Shown one piece after another: positions 50,137-56,974 of a DNA stretch of 64,000 nt; the first letter of the stretch is position 1, and the number at the start of each line of letters is the position of its first letter. Origin of the DNA: Persicitalea sp964500445 (GTDB taxonomy: Bacteria > Bacteroidota > Bacteroidia > Cytophagales > Spirosomataceae); NCBI GenBank assembly GCA_964500445.1, contig CAZCOG010000001.1:124001-188000 (forward strand), written 5' to 3'. The notes beneath the pieces were generated by a model. It was not told the origin of the DNA, searched no databases, and saw nothing but the letters and a program-made list of their open reading frames with translations. The position numbers and the translations under genes are program-made.

Positions 50137-51156
50137 TTACACCACAAAAGGCTTTACCACCCGGGCATTGTGCTTCTTGAGTTCAACGAACAGGCGGTTG
50201 AGCATATCGTCGTCGTGGTAAGTACCGATGATTGTACCGCCCGATCCGGCAAATTTTGCGGATGCGCCGCAGCTGCGGGCCGCAGCGATCAATTGCTTAT
50301 TGGATTCCGATACATTGTAAATCTGGCATCGAAGGTCAAAATTCTGGTTGATAAGATCGTGCAGGTCGTCAGGACGACCCTCCAGCAGAGCCGTGCGGCC
50401 CTCGGCGGCGCGTTCTGCAATCTGGTTCAGTACATCCTTCACTTCGGCTTCCCCCCGGTCAAACCGTGCCCGCACATCACTGTGGACTTTGCCCGACACT
50501 TTACTGAGGTGTGTATTGTAAGCTACATAAAGTTTGGGCAACAGGTTAGGGTTCAGCCGTTCATAGATACCATAGCCTTGCTTTTCAATGACTTTTTTGT
50601 CAAAATCCATATAAACGCAGCCTTCGTAGCACTGGATGACACGATCCTGCAAACCTGCCGCGATGCCCAGCTCCTCCGTTTCGGAATTCAGGACGAGTTG
50701 AGGTAAATGTTCCAGCGGGATTTCGACCTTGTAAAACTGAATCAAAGCCCGGAACAGCGCGACGACAATGGCACTGGAACCCGACATGCCTACCTGCCGG
50801 GGAATCGACGAGCGGTAGCGTACGGTGAAGTTACGATTAGGTAACCGAATACCGTTCTGTTCACAATACTCGGCAAACTTCTTTATACCTGCCTTGATAA
50901 GCGGGATGCCCCCATTGTAGCCCAGCATACTTACCGAGTCGCGCAGGTGGTAAATACTCTTAAAAGTACTACTATCCTGCGGCTGCGGCTCGATATGCAA
51001 TTCAGGAGATTCGTAGAGGGAAATCGAGGTGCCGAAGTTACGCACAGACACCGAAATCGTCTTGCCGAAAAAACCATCCGAGGGGTTGCCCAGCAGCCCG
51101 GCTCGGGCGTAGGCACGCGTTTCTATAATCAAGGAACCAGTTGCTTTTTTTGCCAA
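50137..51156 (-). CDS. GHMP-family sugar kinase, glucuronokinase-like
   Basis: 339 residues. 'RAYARAGLLGNPSDGFFGKTISVSVRNF' (14-41) is the N-terminal motif of plant-type glucuronokinases and close relatives. The GHMP ATP-binding motif is 'PRQVGMSGSSAIVVALF' (119-135), the substrate-side segment 'LGIAAGLQDRVIQCYEGCVYMDF' follows, and the third GHMP motif is 'ASAKFAGSGGTIIGTY' near 305-320. It phosphorylates a sugar at C1 with ATP in the cytosol; glucuronate is the best guess. Location next to galU supports a two-step salvage route to UDP-glucuronate or a related nucleotide sugar. An alternative is another uronate/aldose 1-kinase of the same branch. Confidence 0.85.
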   Translation of the reverse strand: MAKKATGSLIIETRAYARAGLLGNPSDGFFGKTISVSVRNFGTSISLYESPELHIEPQPQDSSTFKSIYHLRDSVSMLGYNGGIPLIKAGIKKFAEYCEQNGIRLPNRNFTVRYRSSIPRQVGMSGSSAIVVALFRALIQFYKVEIPLEHLPQLVLNSETEELGIAAGLQDRVIQCYEGCVYMDFDKKVIEKQGYGIYERLNPNLLPKLYVAYNTHLSKVSGKVHSDVRARFDRGEAEVKDVLNQIAERAAEGRTALLEGRPDDLHDLINQNFDLRCQIYNVSESNKQLIAAARSCGASAKFAGSGGTIIGTYHDDDMLNRLFVELKKHNARVVKPFVV

Positions 51157-51288
51157 TATTACAAAGAAATACCGGAACAGAATAAACCTGGCTGGCCAAA
51201 TTGCCGATATGATTATGTAAAAGCTTTCCAGAAATAAAAATCGGTGACAGACCTAACGTTCTCTGCCAATTCCTATTCCTATGAAAAG

Positions 51289-51337
51289 AAAAAGGGTGAA
51301 CGAGTGGTTTGAAAACCTTCACTCATTCACCCTTTTA
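51289..51337. terminator. Terminator hairpin after the YceI gene
   Basis: aaaagggtgaacgagtg (51290-51306) pairs with cactcattcacccttttaa from 51320 with one mismatch in 17 bp. It has A-rich and T-rich flanks on both sides, so it could work for both directions. It lies 17 bases past the YceI stop. Confidence 0.85.
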
Positions 51338-51353
51338 AAGTTTTGTAGCCTGA

Positions 51354-51893
51354 TTAAGCCTTCACCACCTGAATGTTAAATTCCAGCTTAACATCGTCGC
51401 TCACGACAATACCGCCCGCTTCGGTAACACCATTCCATACTAGGCCAAATTCCTTACGGTTGATTTTGCCGGTTACTTCAAATCCTGCTTTATAATTTCC
51501 GTATGAGTCGGTCATGTATCCCCCATGCTCCGCCTTCAATTCTACCGATTTTGTCGTGTCCTTTATGGTCAAGTCTCCTGTGATAACATAGTCGTCGTCT
51601 CCTACTTTCTTCACATCGGTAGATACAAATGTCATTTTCGGGAATTTTTCTACGTCGAAAAATTCTTCCGTGCGTAAGTGCCCGTCACGCTGTTCCTGAT
51701 TAGTATCTACGCTTGAGGTATCAATGCTAAATTCAATTTTCGCGGTGCTGAAATCTTCACCATCCGTTTCGACAGTACCTTCAAATTGGCGAAAATGACC
51801 TGTTACAGTCGAAATGACCAAATGCTTTACTTTGAACTGGACTTCTGAATGGGTAGGGTCAATTTTCCAGACTGTTTTTGTTGCTGTTTCCAT
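51354..51893 (-). CDS. YceI family lipid-binding-like protein (no signal peptide)
   Basis: 179 residues. 'VWKIDPTHSEVQFKVKHLVISTVTGHFRQFEGTVETDG' (9-46), 'SIDTSSVDTNQEQRDGHLRTEEFFDVEKFPKMTFVST', 'YVITGDLTIKDTTKSVELKAE' and 'GFEVTGKINRKEFGLVWN' are the complete YceI beta-barrel, an isoprenoid-binding lipocalin-like fold. It starts without a signal peptide, so it is a cytosolic YceI of the kind often linked to stress or MarR-type control. A 12-base palindrome lies about 40 bases upstream. Single-gene unit with its own terminator. Confidence 0.95.
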   Translation of the reverse strand: METATKTVWKIDPTHSEVQFKVKHLVISTVTGHFRQFEGTVETDGEDFSTAKIEFSIDTSSVDTNQEQRDGHLRTEEFFDVEKFPKMTFVSTDVKKVGDDDYVITGDLTIKDTTKSVELKAEHGGYMTDSYGNYKAGFEVTGKINRKEFGLVWNGVTEAGGIVVSDDVKLEFNIQVVKA

Positions 51894-51930
51894 GATCTTG
51901 AAAAATGGTTTATTAATGTGATTACAATTG

Positions 51931-51942
51931 ATGTATATACAT
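51931..51942. promoter_or_regulatory. Perfect palindrome upstream of YceI (possible operator)
   Basis: atgtatatacat, 38-49 bases before the YceI start codon, is a perfect 12-base palindrome in an AT-rich setting (ttg on the left, tta on the right). It is the sort of site MarR-type dimers bind. No regulator gene is adjacent. Confidence 0.35.
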
Positions 51943-51970
51943 TTAATGTCTAAAAAAAGTTTACAGTATT

Positions 51971-52002
51971 AAAAAAAAGTACCTAATGCGTAATACATTA
52001 GG
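51971..52002 (-). terminator. Terminator after the 58-residue ORF
   Basis: cctaatg (51982-51988) and cattagg (51996-52002) form a 7-bp stem with a 7-base loop. Read leftward on the minus strand it is followed by GTACTTTTTTTT. It lies 26 bases past the stop of the small ORF at 52028. Confidence 0.7.
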
Positions 52003-52027
52003 CACTAATATTGTGAATTACAACAAT

Positions 52028-52204
52028 TTATATTCCACCCTCACGATCAGTATCGCGATCGGGTTCTTTGCCGGGTGTCCCATCAGGCTCTTCGGCAGGT
52101 GGGGTAGTTTTTGGCGTATTCCTGGGGAATGACGGATAAACGGGCGGCTCTAAAAGCTCTTTCCCAGTACCGGGTATTGCGGGTTCTCCTCTTTTACGTG
52201 CCAT
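52028..52204 (-). CDS. Small proline-rich hydrophilic protein (58 residues)
   Basis: The ATG at 52204 opens 58 codons: start MARKRGEPAIPGTGKELL, middle rich in Pro ('EPPVYPSFPRNTPKTTPPAEEP'), end acidic ('GKEPDRDTDREGGI'). It has no hydrophobic segment, signal or cysteine and is probably disordered. The frame is clean, fills the gap between YceI and the LolA-like gene, and is followed by a hairpin with eight Ts, which supports real transcription. I do not recognise it; small Pro/Glu-rich proteins of this kind are common in Cytophagales and usually unannotated. Confidence 0.6.
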   Translation of the reverse strand: MARKRGEPAIPGTGKELLEPPVYPSFPRNTPKTTPPAEEPDGTPGKEPDRDTDREGGI

Positions 52205-52321
52205 TGTGTGGTTAGTTTAGTTGATAAATTCCTTTTTTATAATATCAAAAAGAACCGTTCCCCCCTGAAATTTCTGAGCGTTAAGTTGCGTATGGGGAAT
52301 ATTTTCTATGGAGTTTCTCGC

Positions 52322-52353
52322 AAAAAAGCCGCCTACCCAAAAGCAAGCGGCTT
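52322..52353 (-). terminator. Rho-independent terminator after the LolA-like gene
   Basis: aagccgc (52326-52332) pairs with gcggctt (52347-52353), with a 14-base loop and a run of six Ts on the minus strand. It lies 63 bases after the stop at 52416. Confidence 0.75.
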
Positions 52354-52415
52354 GAAATCAATTACGAAGTATATTGAACAAAGTTCAGGGATTGAACCAG
52401 GTACTTTGAGTGTTT

Positions 52416-53144
52416 TTAGTTTTTAGGCATCGCAAATATGCTTTCGTCCACCGTAGGATTCACCTGTACATTCTTGACCATCATCGTCATTACGCCGGGC
52501 AAGGCAGGCGACTCGATTTCGGTCATAAAGGGAAATGTCACTCCATCCACCTGCTTAAAGTTGGAGTAATTGTTTTTCACCTCTACCGCCTGTCCCTGTA
52601 CTTCAGTATTGATGACCGATTTGAGGATGTAATACGTATCCTTGGAAATGTAGTGCGTAGCCGTAGCTCCGTTGGCCATATCTACCTTTACCACATAAAC
52701 AGGTGCGCCTTCGACAGTTTCTTCGCCCATTAGCTCAGCCTTATGGCCCTTGGCTTTGTAATTATACAGCCCGGTCAGATCCAACTGCCCGGCCGACATC
52801 TTCACCTGATCCTCGGGTATAGCCGTGGCAGTAGTTTGGCCCGCCATGGGGTTGATCATCCATCCCGTTTCGCCATCGATCGCCTGCACAATGGCTGATC
52901 CCTGTACCGTCGTTTCGCTGCGCATTCCGCGTCCCTGCACGATGGTAGTTGTCGAAGGTAGATCCATACCCATAATTTGGGCCGTTGCCTCCATCTTCAC
53001 TCCTTTAATGCCGGAGTACTTGTCACCGCCCATTGCGGCCACGTGCTTATCGATGACTTCTTCCACCGACTGGGCTTGCGCCGCATTGAGAACCAGAACG
53101 AAAGCGAACAGCCCCAATAATTTTGCTACTAGTTGATTACGCAT
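52416..53144 (-). CDS. LolA-like periplasmic outer-membrane lipoprotein-sorting protein
   Basis: 242 residues. Signal peptide at 1-24 (ending NAAQAQ). The rest is an incomplete beta-barrel of the LolA/LppX superfamily: 'SVEEVIDKHVAAMGGDKYSGIKGVKMEATAQIMGMDLPSTTTIVQGRGMRSETT', 'AIDGETGWMINPMAGQTTATAIPEDQVKM', 'APVYVVKVDMANGATATHYISKDTYYILKSVINTEVQGQAVEVKNNYSNFKQVDGVTFPF'. These proteins carry lipoproteins or lipids across the periplasm. Many Bacteroidota encode several copies, so this need not be the main LolA. Single-gene unit with its own terminator. Confidence 0.82.
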   Translation of the reverse strand: MRNQLVAKLLGLFAFVLVLNAAQAQSVEEVIDKHVAAMGGDKYSGIKGVKMEATAQIMGMDLPSTTTIVQGRGMRSETTVQGSAIVQAIDGETGWMINPMAGQTTATAIPEDQVKMSAGQLDLTGLYNYKAKGHKAELMGEETVEGAPVYVVKVDMANGATATHYISKDTYYILKSVINTEVQGQAVEVKNNYSNFKQVDGVTFPFMTEIESPALPGVMTMMVKNVQVNPTVDESIFAMPKN

Positions 53145-53340
53145 AACTAAGTTTATTTTTAATAAAATGAATACAAACTAAAGAATTGAAAACGGAATCT
53201 GAGACAAATATAGTATCAGCGGTTAACCCTGGTTACTACCTGCCCAGATAATTGATAAGGTAAACTCTGAGCATTGAAACTTCGTTCAAACTTTTCTTGC
53301 GCGCCAGTACTTCAATTCTTTTTCCAATGAGCTATGATGC

Positions 53341-53376
53341 AAAAAAGAAGGGAAGCTAGCTTTCGCAGGCTTCCCC
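53341..53376 (-). terminator. Terminator after atpG
   Basis: gggaagc (53350-53356) and gcttccc (53369-53375) form a 7-bp stem; on the minus strand it runs into CTTCTTTTTT. It lies 28 bases past the atpG stop and closes the atpA-atpG unit. Confidence 0.75.
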
Positions 53377-53402
53377 ATCTGTAAGGAGGGTCAAATATTT
53401 TT

Positions 53403-54284
53403 TTAAGCCAAAGCTTCCGCTCCGCCCACGATTTCCAGAATTTCCTTGGTAATAGCTGCCTGGCGCGTCCGGTTATATACGAGCCGCAGATCTTTCAATA
53501 GTTCTTGAGCGTTGTCAGTAGCCTTGTCCATCGCAGTCATCCTGGCACCATGTTCCGAGGCGTTGGATTCCAGCACTGCACGGTACAATTGTATTTTGAG
53601 CGACTTTGGGATCAGTTCGTTGACGATCTGTTCTTCGTCAGGCTCAAAGGTGTAGTTGATGTTGGGTCGCCCTCCCTGCCCGTTGGCCGGATCTGCCGCA
53701 ATGGGCAAAAATTGCTCCGTTCGGATAATTTGAGTAGCAACGTTCTTGAATTCGTTGAAGACCAAATCAACACGATCATACTGCCCATCGGCAAACATGG
53801 CCATCACTGCTTCGGCGGCTTCTTTTACGGCTACAAAGCTGAGTTGCGTAAAAATGCCCTGGTGAGCTGCGTTGACTTTGAAGCCCCGACGTGCCATGCC
53901 TTCAGCACCTTTTTTGCCAATAGCCAAAACATCTACCTTACCCTGACGGGCCAGATCGGCGTAATTGGCCTCAGTGTGAGCCATTGCGGCTTTGATAACA
54001 TTGGTATTGAACGCACCACACAAGCCCCGGTCGGAGGTTACCAGAATCAGCAACACTCTTTCCACCGGCCGTACCTGGCCGTATGGGCTATCGGAACCAG
54101 TCTCGCTACCCGACGATACTGTTGCCAGCATTTCGCCCAGTTTCTGAGCATAGGGTCGCATCTGAATAATGTTGTCCTGGGCCCGGCGCAACTTTGCCGC
54201 CGCCACCATTTTCATGGCGCGGGTAATCTGCTGGGTAGAGCTAACCGACACGATGCGGTTACGTACTTCTTTTAAGCTTGCCAT
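53403..54284 (-). CDS. atpG: ATP synthase F1 subunit gamma
   Basis: 293 residues. 'MASLKEVRNRIVSVSSTQQITRAMKMVAAAKLRRAQ' at the N-terminus and the C-terminal 'ARMTAMDKATDNAQELLKDLRLVYNRTRQAAITKEILEIVGGAEAL' are the two long helices of the rotor shaft. 'LLILVTSDRGLCGAFNTNVIKAA' is the conserved central strand. It turns inside the alpha3beta3 ring and couples proton flow to ATP synthesis at the inner membrane. It follows atpA by 82 bases, which contain a perfect 22-bp hairpin, and is closed by a terminator. No other F1Fo genes follow. Confidence 0.98.
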   Translation of the reverse strand: MASLKEVRNRIVSVSSTQQITRAMKMVAAAKLRRAQDNIIQMRPYAQKLGEMLATVSSGSETGSDSPYGQVRPVERVLLILVTSDRGLCGAFNTNVIKAAMAHTEANYADLARQGKVDVLAIGKKGAEGMARRGFKVNAAHQGIFTQLSFVAVKEAAEAVMAMFADGQYDRVDLVFNEFKNVATQIIRTEQFLPIAADPANGQGGRPNINYTFEPDEEQIVNELIPKSLKIQLYRAVLESNASEHGARMTAMDKATDNAQELLKDLRLVYNRTRQAAITKEILEIVGGAEALA

Positions 54285-54300
54285 CCGTATTCAATTGTGA

Positions 54301-54352
54301 ATTAGTGAATGTCGGAATGTTTGGTGAAAGAAACATTCCGACATTCACTAAT
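54301..54352. promoter_or_regulatory. Perfect 22-bp inverted repeat between atpA and atpG
   Basis: 54301-54322 (attagtgaatgtcggaatgt, plus tt) and 54331-54352 are exact reverse complements with an 8-base loop, in the short intercistronic gap. There is no T-run, so it is more likely an mRNA stability or attenuation element, or a mobile palindrome, than a simple terminator. Confidence 0.8.
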
Positions 54353-54366
54353 TCGCTAATTCCAGA

Positions 54367-55944
54367 TTAAATGTACTTCGCCGCGATTTCCTTCGCTACT
54401 TTTTCCAGCACCGCTGTTAGCGAGTCGTCAAATTTCCCGGCGCGGAAAGCGCTCATGGTATCGGCATATTGGCCGGAAAGCACCGTTAGATAATCTTCCT
54501 GAAATTCCTTCACTCTTTCAACGGGTACTTTGTCGATAAGCCCTTTGGTAGAAGCGTAGATGATGGCCACCTGCTGCTCCACGGGAACAGGGCTGTACTG
54601 CGGCTGTTTCAATACTTCCTGGTTGCGGCGTCCTCGGTCGATGGCTAACTGCGTGGCAGCATCGAGATCAGAACCAAATTTGGCGAAAGCTTCCAGTTCG
54701 CGGAACTGAGCCTGGTCGAGCTTCAGGGTACCCGCTACTTTTTTCATGGATTTGATCTGGGCGTTACCCCCTACCCGCGACACCGATATACCTACGTTGA
54801 TAGCAGGCCGGATACCGGAGTTGAACAAATTCGTTTCCAGGAAGATCTGCCCGTCTGTGATCGAAATTACATTTGTAGGAATATAAGCCGACACGTCGCC
54901 CGCCTGGGTTTCAATGATTGGCAGAGCTGTCAGCGAACCACCGCCTTTCACCTTATCCTTCAGCGAAGGAGGCAGGTCGTTCATGTTTTTAGCAATCGAA
55001 TCGTCATTTACGATCTTGGCAGCCCGCTCCAACAAACGGCTGTGCAGGTAAAATACATCGCCGGGATATGCTTCACGTCCGGGTGGGCGGCGAAGCAGCA
55101 GAGATACCTCACGGTACGACACAGCCTGCTTGGAAAGGTCGTCGTAAATTACCAGGGCGGGGCGTCCCGTATCGCGGAAGTACTCCCCAATGGCTGCTCC
55201 CGTAAAGGGCGCAAAAAACTGCATGGGTGTAGGATCGGAAGCTCCGGCGGCCACGATGACTGTATATTCCATTGCGCCGTAACGACGCAGGGTGGTTTCA
55301 ATCTGCTTGATTGTAGAAGCTTTCTGTCCACAGGCCACGTAAATACAGTAAACTGGCTCGCCGCGGTCGTAAAACTCCTTCTGATTAATGATGGTATCGA
55401 CACAAACAGCAGTCTTACCCGTCTGCCGGTCACCAATTACCAACTCGCGTTGACCGCGGCCAATTGGAATCATGGCATCGATTGCCTTAATACCCGTTTG
55501 CAGCGGTTCAGTCACGGGCTGCCGGAAGATTACACCGGGCGCTTTACGTTCCAGCGGCATCTCGAACAATTCGCCCTGTACGGGGCCAAGTCCATCGATG
55601 GGTTCAGCCAGCGTATTCACCACGCGGCCCGCGATACCGTCGCCTACCTGAATGGAAGCGATTTCGTTGGTACGCTTCACCGTGTCGCCTTCCTTGATTT
55701 CGCTGGACTCTCCCAGCAAAACTGCACCGACGTTATCTTCTTCAAGATTAAGCACCAGTGCTTTCAGGCCATTTTCAAATACCAGCAGTTCGCCAGCTTG
55801 TACTTTGGAAAGGCCGTAGATACGCGCCACGCCGTCGCCGACCTGCAGCACCGTACCGACTTCTTCGAGTTCCGCCTCTGATTTCGAACCCGCGAGTTGC
55901 TCGCGCAAAATGGCTGAAACTTCGTCCGGTCTTACAGATACCAT
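54367..55944 (-). CDS. atpA: ATP synthase F1 subunit alpha
   Basis: 525 residues. N-terminal beta-barrel domain with 'VGTVLQVGDGVARIYGLSKVQAGELLVF' and 'VGDGIAGRVVNTLAEPIDGLGPV'. P-loop GDRQTGKT at 171-178 after 'IPIGRGQRELVI'. 'RPALVIYDDLSKQAVSYREVSLLLRRPPGREAYPGDVFYLHSRLLERAA' is the nucleotide-binding core, with the alpha Arg finger region 'GIRPAINVGISVSRVGG'. It forms the non-catalytic part of the F1 head. It is the promoter-proximal gene; the gene on its other side is divergent, so the delta subunit and the Fo genes must lie elsewhere. Confidence 0.98.
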   Translation of the reverse strand: MVSVRPDEVSAILREQLAGSKSEAELEEVGTVLQVGDGVARIYGLSKVQAGELLVFENGLKALVLNLEEDNVGAVLLGESSEIKEGDTVKRTNEIASIQVGDGIAGRVVNTLAEPIDGLGPVQGELFEMPLERKAPGVIFRQPVTEPLQTGIKAIDAMIPIGRGQRELVIGDRQTGKTAVCVDTIINQKEFYDRGEPVYCIYVACGQKASTIKQIETTLRRYGAMEYTVIVAAGASDPTPMQFFAPFTGAAIGEYFRDTGRPALVIYDDLSKQAVSYREVSLLLRRPPGREAYPGDVFYLHSRLLERAAKIVNDDSIAKNMNDLPPSLKDKVKGGGSLTALPIIETQAGDVSAYIPTNVISITDGQIFLETNLFNSGIRPAINVGISVSRVGGNAQIKSMKKVAGTLKLDQAQFRELEAFAKFGSDLDAATQLAIDRGRRNQEVLKQPQYSPVPVEQQVAIIYASTKGLIDKVPVERVKEFQEDYLTVLSGQYADTMSAFRAGKFDDSLTAVLEKVAKEIAAKYI

Positions 55945-56000
55945 ATGATGTAATTTACTAGATTTGGGAGTTGAGGTTGTAGCTCTTTCAAAAACAGCCG

Positions 56001-56008
56001 CAAATTTA
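56001..56008 (-). promoter_or_regulatory. Possible -7 promoter element for atpA-atpG
   Basis: On the minus strand TAAATTTG matches the Bacteroidota -7 consensus TAnnTTTG exactly, 57 bases before the atpA start codon. No clear TTTG lies at -33. The 293-base divergent region otherwise shows no feature apart from AT-rich sequence on both ends. Confidence 0.4.
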
Positions 56009-56237
56009 CGATTTTATTTGTTAATATTTTGATTTACTCTAAAAAAACTCCATGCCCGAAATTATACTTTTCCAAGGCCGACTCCAGGACAGGCCGATAC
56101 CCCTCAGAATGGCACGAGCGGAGGGATGGGTACAACTTCCAAACTTTTTCCGGGAATAATTGTGTTTATTAGTCGAATGCTTTCGTTTCTTTACCGTCTT
56201 TTCAATATTTTATACTAAACAGTACTTATAAAACCGA

Positions 56238-56963
56238 ATGTATCGTACCCTGAAATCAATGGCCGCATTTGCATTTTGTGCCGCCTTTATATCCACCCAG
56301 ACTTTCGCACAAACTTCCAAAGCCGCTGCAAAACCCGCCACCACACCAGCTACCGCGCCTGCATCGCTCAAAACTGCACTCGATTCCGTTGCCTACGCCA
56401 TTGGACTTAGCGTAGGCGGTTCACTGAAGGCACAGGGGCTCTCGGATATTAATACCAAGCTGCTGTTAAAGGCAATTGATGAAACGCTTAAGGACCAGAA
56501 TACAGAACTGAGCCCTGAGCAGGCTAACCAGTACATTGGGGAATATTTCCAGAAGCAGGCCAGTATTAAAGGCAACGCCAATCTGGCGGCCGGCAAAAAG
56601 TTTTTGGAAGAAAACAAGAAACGTCCTAATGTAAAGACGACCGCTAGTGGGCTGCAGTATGAGGTAGTGAAACTGGGTGAGGGCCCGAAACCTGCCGATA
56701 CGTCACGAGTGAAAGTCGATTATCATGGGACATTGATCGATGGAACGGTTTTTGACAGTTCTGTAGAACGGGGCGAACCCGTCGAGTTTCCCGTTGGCGG
56801 CGTTATCAAAGGCTGGACGGAAGCTTTGCAGCTAATGCCCGTAGGTTCTAAGTTCCGGTTATACATTCCCGCTGATCTTGCTTACGGCGAACGTGCCGCC
56901 GGCCCTAAAATCGGGCCGAATTCGACGCTGATTTTTGATGTGGAATTACTAGAAATCCTTTAA
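56238..56963 (+). CDS. FKBP-type peptidyl-prolyl cis-trans isomerase (exported)
   Basis: 241 residues. Signal peptide at about 1-24, then an Ala/Pro-rich linker (30-47, TSKAAAKPATTPATAPAS). Residues 50-130 form the FKBP-N dimerisation domain ('ALDSVAYAIGLSVGGSLKAQGLSDINTKLLLKAIDETL', 'ANQYIGEYFQKQA', 'GKKFLEENKKRPNVKTTASGLQYEV'). Residues 135-241 form the FKBP catalytic domain ('VKVDYHGTLIDGTVFDSSVERGEPVEFPVGGVIKGWTEALQLMPVGSKFRLYIPADLAYGERAAG...NSTLIFDVELLEI'). This is the FkpA/Mip architecture: periplasmic folding of outer-membrane proteins. It is co-directional with prc, 11 bases upstream of it, so the two are very probably one operon for envelope protein quality control. Confidence 0.96.
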   Translation: MYRTLKSMAAFAFCAAFISTQTFAQTSKAAAKPATTPATAPASLKTALDSVAYAIGLSVGGSLKAQGLSDINTKLLLKAIDETLKDQNTELSPEQANQYIGEYFQKQASIKGNANLAAGKKFLEENKKRPNVKTTASGLQYEVVKLGEGPKPADTSRVKVDYHGTLIDGTVFDSSVERGEPVEFPVGGVIKGWTEALQLMPVGSKFRLYIPADLAYGERAAGPKIGPNSTLIFDVELLEIL

Positions 56964-56974
56964 CTGTATCATAT

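Noticed and set aside
55042..55881. 279-codon plus-strand frame across atpA
   Set aside because: Antisense to a highly conserved ATP synthase gene; no signal, no domain.
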